Below, piece by piece: positions 22,803 to 31,454 of a stretch of 40,216 nt of DNA (position 1 is its first letter; the number at the start of each line of letters is the position of its first letter). The notes beneath the pieces were generated by a model. The model was given only the letters and a program-made list of their open reading frames with translations. It was not told the origin of the DNA and did no database searches. This DNA comes from a virus: IMG/VR virus record IMGVR_UViG_3300013125_000017, positions 1-40,216 of that record; one strand, 5' to 3'. The translations under genes and the position numbers were made by a program.

Positions 22803-24137
22803 ATGGATAAAAATGTTAATTTATTCTTTAATACTAATGAAGTTAAAGATGTAGAAATGATTGTTAATACAAATGAAGATTGTATGCCTCTATATACAGA
22901 ATTGAATATGTCACAAGATTTGAATATAGTATGGTCAATAATTCGTGATATGGATGAAAAAACATTTGAGGAATATGCTGAAAGATTAAGAATATATTTA
23001 TTGAATAAGTATGATAATGAACATTATGGTGTCGGTGGTGGAGATGTATCTCTTGAAAATATTATAGATAGATTACAGAAATTTAATAAACTCAATGTAA
23101 ATAATAATGATATGATATATTTTGAAGATAATGGAAACCAAATACTCAAAGGATACAATACATGGTCATCTGTTGTAGATCATTGGTTCCCAGAAATGAT
23201 GGAAGTAGAAATATCAGAAGGATTATCTGGTATTAAACCATCAATTATTGGTGTATTAAGAGATAAAGATTTATGTATGAAAAAAATGAAACGTATATTA
23301 TGGAAAGACAAACTTAATGGATGGCGTGATGATCCTAATAAATCAGTATGGCCAACATTAAAACAAAGTTTAAGAATGGGATCAGGTACTCAACCAGTTA
23401 CAAATATTCGTGGGACAGTTGCTAAATGGGTATGGGAAAATGGAATGTTATCTAATAAACATTTGGATGAAATTGTTGTATATGATCCTTCTATGGGCTG
23501 GGCTGGTCGTTTAATAGCGTTTCTAGCAGCCACAAATAATCCCGAATTAAAAAATAAAAAGTGTGTATACATTGGAACTGATCCTAATTCGAAAATTCAT
23601 TCAAGATATAAAATGATTGAAAATTTTTGGAAAAAATATATTGATCCCACATGTAAAGCTGAAGTAATTCCATTATGTTTGCCAGCAGAAGATATTTGTA
23701 ATGACCCTGTATTTAAAAAATATAAAGGTAAGGTGTGTATTGCTTATACTAGCCCCCCTTATTTTTCCAAGGAACGATATAGTGAAGATGCTGGTCAATC
23801 TTTCAAAAGATATGGTCAATATAATCTTTGGAGAGATGGGTTTTTAAAAGGTACATTAAAAAATTCTTATGATTTACTTATGCCGGGAGGTAGATTGTTT
23901 TGGAATATAGGAAATTTAAAAATTAGTAAAGGTAAATTTTTACCTCTTGAACAAGATAGTGTATCAAAAGCAATCGAATGTGGGTTTACACAAGAGAAAA
24001 CCCTTTTAATGTTACAACGATTTGTTATAGGACGTGATAATAATTTAGAAAAAATGCAAGAAGCGAAATCAATGAATATTGTAAACGTGGACGGTAAATT
24101 AACTAAATATGAGCCTGTATTTCAGTTTAAAAAATAA
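22803..24137 (+). CDS. DNA methyltransferase with SPPY motif (orphan)
   Basis: 444 residues. The SAM-binding motif is YDPSMGWAGRLIAFLA (from 227) and the catalytic motif is TSPPYF (317-320 SPPY), followed by LLMPGGRLFWNIGNLK. SPPY is typical of N4-cytosine or some N6-adenine amino-methyltransferases of the beta-like order. The N-terminal 150 residues are phage-specific. There is no restriction endonuclease beside it, so it probably protects or marks phage DNA. Ribosome site AGGAGATATA. It ends 8 bp before a perfect bidirectional terminator. Confidence 0.85.
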   Translation: MDKNVNLFFNTNEVKDVEMIVNTNEDCMPLYTELNMSQDLNIVWSIIRDMDEKTFEEYAERLRIYLLNKYDNEHYGVGGGDVSLENIIDRLQKFNKLNVNNNDMIYFEDNGNQILKGYNTWSSVVDHWFPEMMEVEISEGLSGIKPSIIGVLRDKDLCMKKMKRILWKDKLNGWRDDPNKSVWPTLKQSLRMGSGTQPVTNIRGTVAKWVWENGMLSNKHLDEIVVYDPSMGWAGRLIAFLAATNNPELKNKKCVYIGTDPNSKIHSRYKMIENFWKKYIDPTCKAEVIPLCLPAEDICNDPVFKKYKGKVCIAYTSPPYFSKERYSEDAGQSFKRYGQYNLWRDGFLKGTLKNSYDLLMPGGRLFWNIGNLKISKGKFLPLEQDSVSKAIECGFTQEKTLLMLQRFVIGRDNNLEKMQEAKSMNIVNVDGKLTKYEPVFQFKK

Positions 24138-24144
24138 TTAAATA

Positions 24145-24176
24145 CTATCCATAATAAAAATTTTTATTATGGATAG
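24145..24176. terminator. Bidirectional terminator, perfect 32-bp palindrome
   Basis: CTATCCATAATAAAAA followed by its exact reverse complement. The AT-rich centre provides a U-rich tail on either strand. It sits between the convergent genes ending at 24137 (+) and 24186 (-), so it should stop both transcripts. Confidence 0.85.
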
Positions 24177-24185
24177 AGTTATTTT

Positions 24186-26294
24186 TTAATCATCTTCTTC
24201 TATTTGATAATATAACATCCATTTATATAAAGATGAACTTTCATCAATTTTTTTCATACTATAAAGTTTGTTATTGGATGATTTTAATATTGTAGCAAAT
24301 CTAGGATCTAATGTCATTTCAAATTTAAACGATGCTCCATATCCAACACCATCTTCTCTAACATTAATAATAGCGATAGGAATATACTCATTAGAACCTT
24401 TAACTTTATATGCTAAGATAGGTGGTTCTTTATCAGTTACGGCTTCTAAATTCTCTTGTATTTCATCCCATTTATCAGTTTTAAAAATATCATTTATAAT
24501 ATTTTTATCTACAGACATATCACCTATAGCCATTGTTTCTTCATTTTCTGTAACTGATTTTAAAGGAAATTCTGATTTTATTTCATCTAACATACCCTTT
24601 TTTAATTTTTCATTGGATGCGATCGCTTTTATTGAATCAATTGCATACATTTTATTCATTCTTTTAATGTCACTTAATGCTTCTTGTGCTTTTTTATCAT
24701 CCATAGATGCTTGTACTTTTAATGATGCAAGAAGTATTTTTCTACTTTCCCTATTATCACCTGTTATAAATTTATTAATGTTTATCTCTTTATTTTTTGC
24801 TAATAAAGCCTTTAGTTCATTTATTTCTGGTGTTGATGCAGAGGATAAAAGTCTATTAATTTCATCTTTATCAATACTATTAGATAAAGACCTTTTTAAG
24901 TTGGAAGCATATACAATAGGATCAATTTCAGGGGGTAAGTTTTTATCCCAAATTTTAAATTTTCCTGTTGATGAATTAAGAAAATTAATATTTTTATCTT
25001 TTTTCAATGAGACTTCATTCAGAATAACCTGGCCATTAGGTAGTTTTAATTTTATATAGACATCTGATGAAAATCCTTTATTTTTCTTATAGTCATTTAA
25101 TCCAAGAGCTTCTACATCATCTTTAGTATCCCAACAAGTATGTGTAATTATTGAGGATGCATCATCAACATTAAATTCTTTTTGTATTCTATTATGAATA
25201 GCAGAAGCATTATTCGTAGCAGCTTTTATCCAATCTTTTGTTATGATTGTCTTTTCATTTTTCTCAAATTGACCTAAATGCGAAATTAAAGATTTACTAA
25301 ATTCATTCATTTCCTTTTTAGATAATGATGTTGCAATCATCGTCATCAATTCCCCAGCTTGAGCTTGTAATTTACCAGCGCCCCCAGCGCCCCCATTTGT
25401 AAAAAATGATATAGGTGGTTCTGTAGAACTTATAGGTCTTGTATTCATCATTCTTATTAATATCTGTAATTCTCTTTGGGGAATCTTATTGGAAGAACTT
25501 AAAAATATAGGAGGTTCCCATTTATTTGATATAGATATATCATTTCCATTATAATCATTTAATTTTTTATAGAAATCATCATCACCTTTATCATAATCAT
25601 AAAGACCTTCTGTAAATGCTTTTTGTTTAGATGTTTCAATTTCTTTTAATGTTTTATCTTTATCTCCTATATGTGTTGGATATTTTTTATCCACGATCGT
25701 TGATTTTAATGAAGATACCTTTGTTGCTGCCTCAGATTCTTTTTTTTCATTATCTTGCTGTATCAATTTGTCTAATTCATCTTGTGCATTTTGAGTCATT
25801 CTTAATCTTCTATCTTTTCCACCATTCTCAAAATACCATTGAGCAATTTCTTTGTCTGTTTTTAAATAAGAAGGTGCTGTACCTGTTTTTGATGCCTCTG
25901 AATCTTGTTTTTCTTTTTTTTCTTTAGGGGAAAGAGTCTCTTGTTTTTGTATAGGATTCTGAATTTGTGAATTCTTATCCCCACTCATTCCTTTATTATC
26001 TAATTCTTTAAAAATTGATCCATCTAATTTACCCTTTCGTGACCCATTTACATAGACATTATGTCCAATGTGTTTCCATCCACCACTAGTCAATTTTTGT
26101 ACCATATCATAATGAGCTTTATCAACACCAAATTGATCTTTATGTATTTCTGGTTTCAGTCTTTCTTTTTTTTTACTATCCTTCTTTTTAGTAACAGGGG
26201 TTTTTGCAGTAGGTTCCTTCTTTTTTGAACCTACCATGCTTTTTACTATATCTTCTTTGACTTCTTCATCCAGATAGTTGACAAATCGTGACAT
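24186..26294 (-). CDS. Large putative virion protein with a head-leader-like N-terminus
   Basis: 702 residues from the ATG at 26294 (MSRFVNYLDEEVKEDIVKSM); this start overlaps the previous stop (TAATG), and an upstream in-frame ATG at 26306 lacks a site. The first 11 residues resemble the short leader ending L/I-x-E that targets T4 internal proteins to the prohead. Next comes a long Lys/Glu-rich linker (to about 190), then a globular part with SDVYIKLKLPNGQVILNEVS ending in LKKD, which could be a PD-(D/E)xK-like metal site, and a C-terminal domain EYIPIAIINVREDGVGYGAS. It is the last gene of the operon that starts at 33334. It is probably packaged in or attached to the capsid; enzymatic function is uncertain. 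Confidence 0.6.
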   Translation of the reverse strand: MSRFVNYLDEEVKEDIVKSMVGSKKKEPTAKTPVTKKKDSKKKERLKPEIHKDQFGVDKAHYDMVQKLTSGGWKHIGHNVYVNGSRKGKLDGSIFKELDNKGMSGDKNSQIQNPIQKQETLSPKEKKEKQDSEASKTGTAPSYLKTDKEIAQWYFENGGKDRRLRMTQNAQDELDKLIQQDNEKKESEAATKVSSLKSTIVDKKYPTHIGDKDKTLKEIETSKQKAFTEGLYDYDKGDDDFYKKLNDYNGNDISISNKWEPPIFLSSSNKIPQRELQILIRMMNTRPISSTEPPISFFTNGGAGGAGKLQAQAGELMTMIATSLSKKEMNEFSKSLISHLGQFEKNEKTIITKDWIKAATNNASAIHNRIQKEFNVDDASSIITHTCWDTKDDVEALGLNDYKKNKGFSSDVYIKLKLPNGQVILNEVSLKKDKNINFLNSSTGKFKIWDKNLPPEIDPIVYASNLKRSLSNSIDKDEINRLLSSASTPEINELKALLAKNKEININKFITGDNRESRKILLASLKVQASMDDKKAQEALSDIKRMNKMYAIDSIKAIASNEKLKKGMLDEIKSEFPLKSVTENEETMAIGDMSVDKNIINDIFKTDKWDEIQENLEAVTDKEPPILAYKVKGSNEYIPIAIINVREDGVGYGASFKFEMTLDPRFATILKSSNNKLYSMKKIDESSSLYKWMLYYQIEEDD

Positions 26295-27709
26295 TATTCT
26301 AGCCATCCTTTAATTCCTTTATTTTCACTTTCATTAGTTGAACTTGTTATACTACTACCAGAAATACTAAGAGCATACCTCTTTGCTGGATTAATAATCA
26401 AATTAGCTTGTGTTATAAATGATCTATTTAATAATACAGGTGTACTCATTGCGACTCTATTACTGATTGTAAATTTTATATCTTTATATGTGTCACCATT
26501 AAAAGTTACATTCAACAAAACAGCTGGTCTTTCTTCCATTTTTCCCATTGTACGAACATTTTTCATTCCATCTAGTTTATGCTCATATTTTTTACCATTA
26601 CAAGTCCATGTAATATATTCTCCATCTATTGTCCATTTATCAGAATGTATAACACAATATGATCCATTACCTGTATCCATTTTGGCTTTCATATCACCTA
26701 AAGTTTCTATATTGATCATTTCTATATAACCACATTCAGTAGGAGTCTTATGCCAATTATTTCTATTAGTTATATGAGTTATAACTTTTTTAGTTATAGG
26801 TATTTTTGTTGCTTTTTCTATTCCTTCTGTTCCGGGAGATGAATTAATTTCGAGAACATACAATTTACCATCTTTCGTTTTCATTATATCAACACCTGCC
26901 CATACAGCACCCACACATTTTGATGCTAGTATAGCTAATTTTTCTACATCTTCAGTTATTTTTAAGGGAGCGACCGAACCTCCTAATGAATAATTAGAAC
27001 GAAAATCTTGCTTAATCTTCATTCTTTTCATACCAGCTATATATTTACCACCTAAGATATGAATTCTCATATCATAATCCGCTTCTAAAAATTCTTGAAT
27101 AATAACCTCTGTTCCTTGTTTTAATTTCCATACCGTTTGTAGAGTAGATTTCATTCCTTCTACAGAATCAACTAAAAATACACCAACTCCTTGCTCTCCT
27201 GTAAGTGTCTTTATTACACAAGGAAATTTACCCCCTACCTTTTTAAAAGCGGCTTCTATACCATTTTCATTAGATATAAGGGCTGTTTTAGGTGTAGGTA
27301 TTTTAGCATCTGACATTTTTAAATAAGTTCTATACTTATCATAACATTCTTCTATACATTGTCTTGAATTTACACAAAATATACCATATCTTTCTAACTG
27401 TGACACAAAATCTAAACTTGCCTGTCCTTTGGTAACACTATTTCTTATTATAGCCACTGTATTATTTTTACTTATTCTGAATCCTACTTTATCACCAACA
27501 TTATAAATTCGTAATTTACCATCATCATCCTTAGCAAGAAACACCTCTTCAGCATATGCAATATAATTTTTTATTTTCATCGTATCACACATTTCTTTTA
27601 TTTTACCTGATGTTTTATAATAACCACCGGACTTTTTACGACTTGTTATTACAATAACTCGTATATCCTTATCTATTTCTTCTTTTAAATAGTCATCTAA
27701 TGATATCAT
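26294..27709 (-). CDS. RimK-like ATP-grasp ligase fused to a retropepsin-like protease domain
   Basis: 471 residues. The N-terminus MISLDDYLKEEID resembles the prohead leader seen in neighbours. Residues about 130-310 are a RimK-type ATP-grasp domain: GGKFPCVIKTLTGEQGVGVF, EVIIQEFLEADYDMRIHILG and GVDIMKTKDGKLYVLEINSS (metal-binding E-x-N). Residues about 325-440 form a retropepsin-like domain of the RimB/'ATP-dependent zinc protease' family: MKAKMDTGNGSYCVIHS, with the catalytic DTG at about 345-347. RimK adds glutamates to ribosomal protein S6, and RimB-type proteases are found beside it; here both are one polypeptide. The substrate is unknown; a host protein or a virion tail are possibilities. 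Ribosome site GAGGAATAAAAT. Confidence 0.8.
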   Translation of the reverse strand: MISLDDYLKEEIDKDIRVIVITSRKKSGGYYKTSGKIKEMCDTMKIKNYIAYAEEVFLAKDDDGKLRIYNVGDKVGFRISKNNTVAIIRNSVTKGQASLDFVSQLERYGIFCVNSRQCIEECYDKYRTYLKMSDAKIPTPKTALISNENGIEAAFKKVGGKFPCVIKTLTGEQGVGVFLVDSVEGMKSTLQTVWKLKQGTEVIIQEFLEADYDMRIHILGGKYIAGMKRMKIKQDFRSNYSLGGSVAPLKITEDVEKLAILASKCVGAVWAGVDIMKTKDGKLYVLEINSSPGTEGIEKATKIPITKKVITHITNRNNWHKTPTECGYIEMINIETLGDMKAKMDTGNGSYCVIHSDKWTIDGEYITWTCNGKKYEHKLDGMKNVRTMGKMEERPAVLLNVTFNGDTYKDIKFTISNRVAMSTPVLLNRSFITQANLIINPAKRYALSISGSSITSSTNESENKGIKGWLE

Positions 27710-27749
27710 ATTTTATTCCTCTTTATAATATTTACAATATTGATAAATC

Positions 27750-28876
27750 TTGACATTAATTCATCTCCAATTCCTTATCAGATAAAAATATTTCTATTCT
27801 ATTCTTTGTATTGTAACTACTTTTATTCCAGTCTTTATCAGATATTGTTAATAATTGGATATTATCTAATTCACATTGTTTTTTCTTTATTACATCATTT
27901 ATTTTCTTTTCAGATCTACTATGCCAATACTCTCCATTGATTTCTATTGCTTTTTTAAGATGAGGAAAATATAAATCAAGTTCAAGAAAATGATTTGTAT
28001 TTGGGTTAATAATAGTTCTCCTATCATTCATTATGTATGTTATGTTTAATGTATTTATAAATTTTCTTATTTCAATTTCTTCTTTTGATACACTACATTT
28101 TCCACATCTCTGACCGTCTCTCCAATGTCTAACTGAAATAGAATGTCTATGTTTGGCAGGACAAATAAATTCTATTTTTGTTGTATTTTGAGTTTTATAT
28201 TCATCTTCCTTTGTTATTACATTATATCCTTCATCTTCAAAAGACTTCTTTATATCAGAAAACTCTATTTGAGCTTGATTTTGACAATATGGACATCTAA
28301 TCCCTCTCTTGAATGCTGTATATGTAATATAGTGACTATGGCCGTTAGGACATTTGTAGTTCAATTTTGTTCTATAACCAGAAATTTTATATTCAGGTAT
28401 AAATACTGTGTATCCATTAGAATTAAATAATTTTAATATTTGCTCATTTGAAATAGGGGAATTTTTTCTACATTTTCCACATCTTTGCCCAGAAATCCAA
28501 TTACCCACACTTATTCTATGATAATGTCCATTAGGGCATGTAAAATATAAAAATTGATACCTATTAATATATTCTTTCGTATGTAAAACATATCCTTCAT
28601 CTTCAAATGATTTACTCAATAAATCGAAATCTAATTTGTTTTTCTGATTTATTATAGGATTTGAACATTTATTTGAACAATATAATAATTTTCCATCAAG
28701 ACGAATAAATTCTTTATTGCATCCCTTACAAATAAAGTAATTATAATGTCGTTTTGGTTTCAAATAATATTCTTCTCTTTCTTTATAAATGTTAAATCTT
28801 TTAATATTTTCTTCTGTAAGTTCTATGGTTTTTGGGTACATTGACATTAATCCATCTCCAATTCCTTATTAGATAA
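27750..28876 (-). repeat. 36-bp direct repeat flanking the endonuclease gene (27750-27785 and 28841-28876)
   Basis: The two 36-bp copies differ at two positions. On the minus strand the right copy is the 3' end of the DHH gene with its stop and the overlapping start (SNKELEMD, TAATG). The left copy is the 3' end of the endonuclease itself (SDKELEMN, TAATG). The endonuclease therefore sits between the original and a duplicated copy of the host gene's end. Confidence 0.9.
27756..28847 (-). CDS. Homing endonuclease with zinc-ribbon array and Vsr/EDxHD-like nuclease
   Basis: 363 residues. An N-terminal zinc finger (CKGC...CSNKC) precedes three modules with C-P-N-G-H or C-P-A-K-H and C-G-K-C/C-P-Y-C, each containing GY-x-h...EY. 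The nuclease domain has KEEIEIRKFI, LELDLYFPH, IEINGEYWH (about 295-303), a KKKQC helix and LLTISDKDW. It is a paralogue of the proteins at 3218-4099 and 1-306. The start is the second base onward of TAATG at the DHH stop, with GGAG just upstream inside the DHH coding sequence, so translation is coupled. The last nine residues copy the C-terminus of the DHH protein. Confidence 0.88.
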   Translation of the reverse strand: MSMYPKTIELTEENIKRFNIYKEREEYYLKPKRHYNYFICKGCNKEFIRLDGKLLYCSNKCSNPIINQKNKLDFDLLSKSFEDEGYVLHTKEYINRYQFLYFTCPNGHYHRISVGNWISGQRCGKCRKNSPISNEQILKLFNSNGYTVFIPEYKISGYRTKLNYKCPNGHSHYITYTAFKRGIRCPYCQNQAQIEFSDIKKSFEDEGYNVITKEDEYKTQNTTKIEFICPAKHRHSISVRHWRDGQRCGKCSVSKEEIEIRKFINTLNITYIMNDRRTIINPNTNHFLELDLYFPHLKKAIEINGEYWHSRSEKKINDVIKKKQCELDNIQLLTISDKDWNKSSYNTKNRIEIFLSDKELEMN

Positions 28877-30277
28877 TTCTCTAACAAGATCAGTAGCTAC
28901 AGCCTTCATAATATTAATAAATCCTTTGCCTATAAAACCCCATCCCGATAGATTTGTTATATTCTTATGCCCACCTGATTGAGCTTGAATAATATCCCAA
29001 GCTGATACTGATATAGTTCTTAATATTTTATGATCTTTCTGTGAAAGTTGACTAAATGGTGTATTCATTATTGTTTTCAACATATCATAATATGTTTCAG
29101 TATCTTGTAAACCTTTAGTATATTTTTTAAATAATGCCATAAAATCATTCATGGTAAATCCCATAGAATTATCGGTAACACCTCGTTCAAATGACATTTT
29201 TATATAATCAGCTGATACCATTATTCGTTTAAGGTCTCCCTTATATTTTGATATTACTTTTTGGGCTAATTCACCTAAATGATATGGATTATCACCTTTT
29301 ATGAACGGGTTTACAGTAGCTTGTAATAAACCAAGAGGCCACATCATTACAAGATATTGAGCTGTAGGATTAACCTTAAATACTGTATATCTATCATATA
29401 CAACTGTCTTACTTACAAGTGAACTACTTCCATATTGGACAACACAATTCCCAAACATCATGGATTCACCTGTTTTCAAATTAATTATATCACTTAAATT
29501 ACCTTGTTTTTTTCTTATTTCTTGATTTTGAATATAATTTTGCATTCCAGAATCTACCTCTTCTGGTGTTTTATATCCATTCTTTTTAGCAAGATATTTA
29601 ATTATAATATACATATTAGTTAAAGAAGGTTTTGCCATTAAAACTAATTGGTCAAGAAATCCCTTTTTATTTTTATATGCTAATAACAACTTATTAACAA
29701 CTAATCCCATAAAAATCCTATTTTTACTAACATCTATTTTAGAATTGACTTCAAATGCCGCTCTCATAACATCATCAGGTGTTATATCATTTTTAGCAAA
29801 ATCAGCACTATCAACCATTGATATGAGTTTTAAATCTTCTTGTGGAAAGGAATCAGATTTTGGTATAATAGTTGATAAATATGCAGCATTAGATGGTGTA
29901 TGTACGAATGATGTTGATGTTCTGTCAGAAACACCTACTTGACCTTCATGATGATCTGTATGAATATGCATTATAGCATCTTTACCATGAGCAAAATCAA
30001 CAAGAACATGAAGTGTTTTATCTTGTGGTTTAGGAACAGAATATTCCATCCCTCCATAATTTATCATATGAGTATCAATAATTTTTATACCATATCCTTC
30101 AAGATATGTCTTGATGGCTATAGCTGATGTTACACCATCAAGGTCTTGATGAAAATATATTTCAGCATTTTTGTGAGTTTTTGCAAGCTCACGAATATTG
30201 CGAATTCCAGATTCATTTAAGACTTGTATCAACCCATCTTCATATAAACAGAAATCTATCTTTTCTACTATATTCAT
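28847..30277 (-). CDS. DHH-family phosphoesterase
   Basis: 476 residues. DHH motifs are present in order: HQDLDGVTSAIAI (Asp45-Gly48), VLVDFAHGKD (Asp94), HTDHHEG (108-110) and VDSADF (about 165). This superfamily contains RecJ, oligoribonuclease NrnA and pAp phosphatases; metal-dependent hydrolysis of a phosphodiester or phosphoanhydride is expected. The C-terminal half (WPLGLLQATVNPF; GERGVTDNSMGF-like region) may be the DHHA1 substrate domain, including a GGHKNITNLSGWGF segment that corresponds to the GGH motif of DHHA1. Start and stop overlap neighbours. A role in degrading short RNA or DNA oligonucleotides is inferred. Confidence 0.8.
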   Translation of the reverse strand: MNIVEKIDFCLYEDGLIQVLNESGIRNIRELAKTHKNAEIYFHQDLDGVTSAIAIKTYLEGYGIKIIDTHMINYGGMEYSVPKPQDKTLHVLVDFAHGKDAIMHIHTDHHEGQVGVSDRTSTSFVHTPSNAAYLSTIIPKSDSFPQEDLKLISMVDSADFAKNDITPDDVMRAAFEVNSKIDVSKNRIFMGLVVNKLLLAYKNKKGFLDQLVLMAKPSLTNMYIIIKYLAKKNGYKTPEEVDSGMQNYIQNQEIRKKQGNLSDIINLKTGESMMFGNCVVQYGSSSLVSKTVVYDRYTVFKVNPTAQYLVMMWPLGLLQATVNPFIKGDNPYHLGELAQKVISKYKGDLKRIMVSADYIKMSFERGVTDNSMGFTMNDFMALFKKYTKGLQDTETYYDMLKTIMNTPFSQLSQKDHKILRTISVSAWDIIQAQSGGHKNITNLSGWGFIGKGFINIMKAVATDLVRELSNKELEMD

Positions 30278-31023
30278 TATCTATCTCCTTCTATTTTCTT
30301 ATTTAAATATTTTCTTAATTTCTTATTTTTTAATTTCCTTCTTTCTATCTTTGTACCAAATTTTGGATAGAACTTTTGTATATTCGTAGATGTTGTTGCT
30401 CCATTAGGATCTGTATATCCCTCTCCCTGTTGTGAACTAGGGGTGCCTCCTGTGTCATCTTCATTTACACTTCCTATATCTTGTTTTATCATTATTATAG
30501 AATTATAAAAATTATTATATATATCAAATTCATCTTGAGATGCATTCATATCTATTAAAACTTTTTTAATTTTTTTAAGAGATGTTAATATATATTCGAC
30601 ATCATTTAACCATTCTTTATAATTTGTTATTTCAATCCCAAATATATTTCTCATTACTAATTTTAACATAGAGGAGAGGCCAATAAATGAATTATCTATT
30701 TCCATAATAAATGAGACAATCCTTTGTCTATTAACACTTTTTATATCTGATTTTAATTTTAATTTTAAATCATCTTTTTCCTTACCATTTTTCGTAATAA
30801 TATATTTACAGATAAGACCAATAATATTAGATACTTCTTTTCCTGCTCTTTCAAGATAATCAAAAATCGTATCAGATCTCTTTATCTGAATGCCTATTTT
30901 ATTACCTACTTTTTTAATATTATCAAATACAGAATCAGGAACACCAATATTTTCATTTAATATGATAAGTGATATATCTTCAAATATATTATCCTTTTTA
31001 AGATATTCATTAAATATATTCAT
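30277..31023 (-). CDS. Putative internal virion protein, mostly helical
   Basis: 248 residues. The N-terminus MNIFNEYLKKDNIFED resembles, less exactly, the leader seen in other genes here. The body is helical without cysteines or catalytic motifs; a disordered Gly/Ser/Thr stretch (DTGGTPSSQQGEGYTDPNGA) precedes a basic C-terminal helix (ERRKLKNKKLRKYLNKK). It lies between the membrane protein and the DHH gene with single-base overlaps, so expression is tightly coupled. Function is not recognised. Confidence 0.5.
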   Translation of the reverse strand: MNIFNEYLKKDNIFEDISLIILNENIGVPDSVFDNIKKVGNKIGIQIKRSDTIFDYLERAGKEVSNIIGLICKYIITKNGKEKDDLKLKLKSDIKSVNRQRIVSFIMEIDNSFIGLSSMLKLVMRNIFGIEITNYKEWLNDVEYILTSLKKIKKVLIDMNASQDEFDIYNNFYNSIIMIKQDIGSVNEDDTGGTPSSQQGEGYTDPNGATTSTNIQKFYPKFGTKIERRKLKNKKLRKYLNKKIEGDR

Positions 31024-31454
31024 TATTTTCCATTCCTTGAAAGAAATAATTCTAATTGTTGTTTCATATTTTCTGTATGCTCCTTTAGGTTTTCTCTCAT
31101 TTCTAATTTTATACCATTTATAATAGATGTTTCTAATTTAAATTGTGTTAAACTAGAAATTATAACACCCAATGTTATAATTATACTGAAAACAGCAATA
31201 AGGATTTTTATTTTAGTAAGTATACTTCTAATTCCATTAACAACATCATTACCTTCAAATTTTCTAATTTCTTCTTTTATTATTCCTATTTCATCAACAA
31301 CAGTAGGTATTGTATCAGAAACCTTAGTTAATGATATATTTATAGAACGTAACATATCAGTATTTGATGTATTTGTTTCTTGCAAATTATCAATTAATCT
31401 TTCTACTATGCCAGGAAGAATATCAGTTGAATTATATTTTTTATCATCTGTCAT
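31023..31454 (-). CDS. Single-span membrane protein with coiled-coil flanks
   Basis: 143 residues. One clear transmembrane helix lies at about 82-101 (KIKILIAVFSIIITLGVIIS). Long polar helices before and after have heptad-like spacing (IGIIKEEIRKFEG; LKEHTENMKQQLELF). There is no signal peptide. It overlaps the 3' end of the PAS gene by 11 bp, so the two are translated together and may act together at the membrane. A tail- or lysis-related role cannot be excluded. Confidence 0.6.
   Translation of the reverse strand: MTDDKKYNSTDILPGIVERLIDNLQETNTSNTDMLRSINISLTKVSDTIPTVVDEIGIIKEEIRKFEGNDVVNGIRSILTKIKILIAVFSIIITLGVIISSLTQFKLETSIINGIKLEMRENLKEHTENMKQQLELFLSRNGK

Noticed and set aside
24145-24176. 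The 32-bp palindrome as a recombination or attachment site
   Set aside because: Its position between two convergent stops and its A/T-rich centre fit a bidirectional terminator, and no integrase gene is nearby.
24268-25059. 263-codon plus-strand open frame opposite the large virion protein
   Set aside because: It is a shadow of the Lys/Glu-rich minus-strand gene, hydrophobic by complementarity, with no ribosome site or family features.
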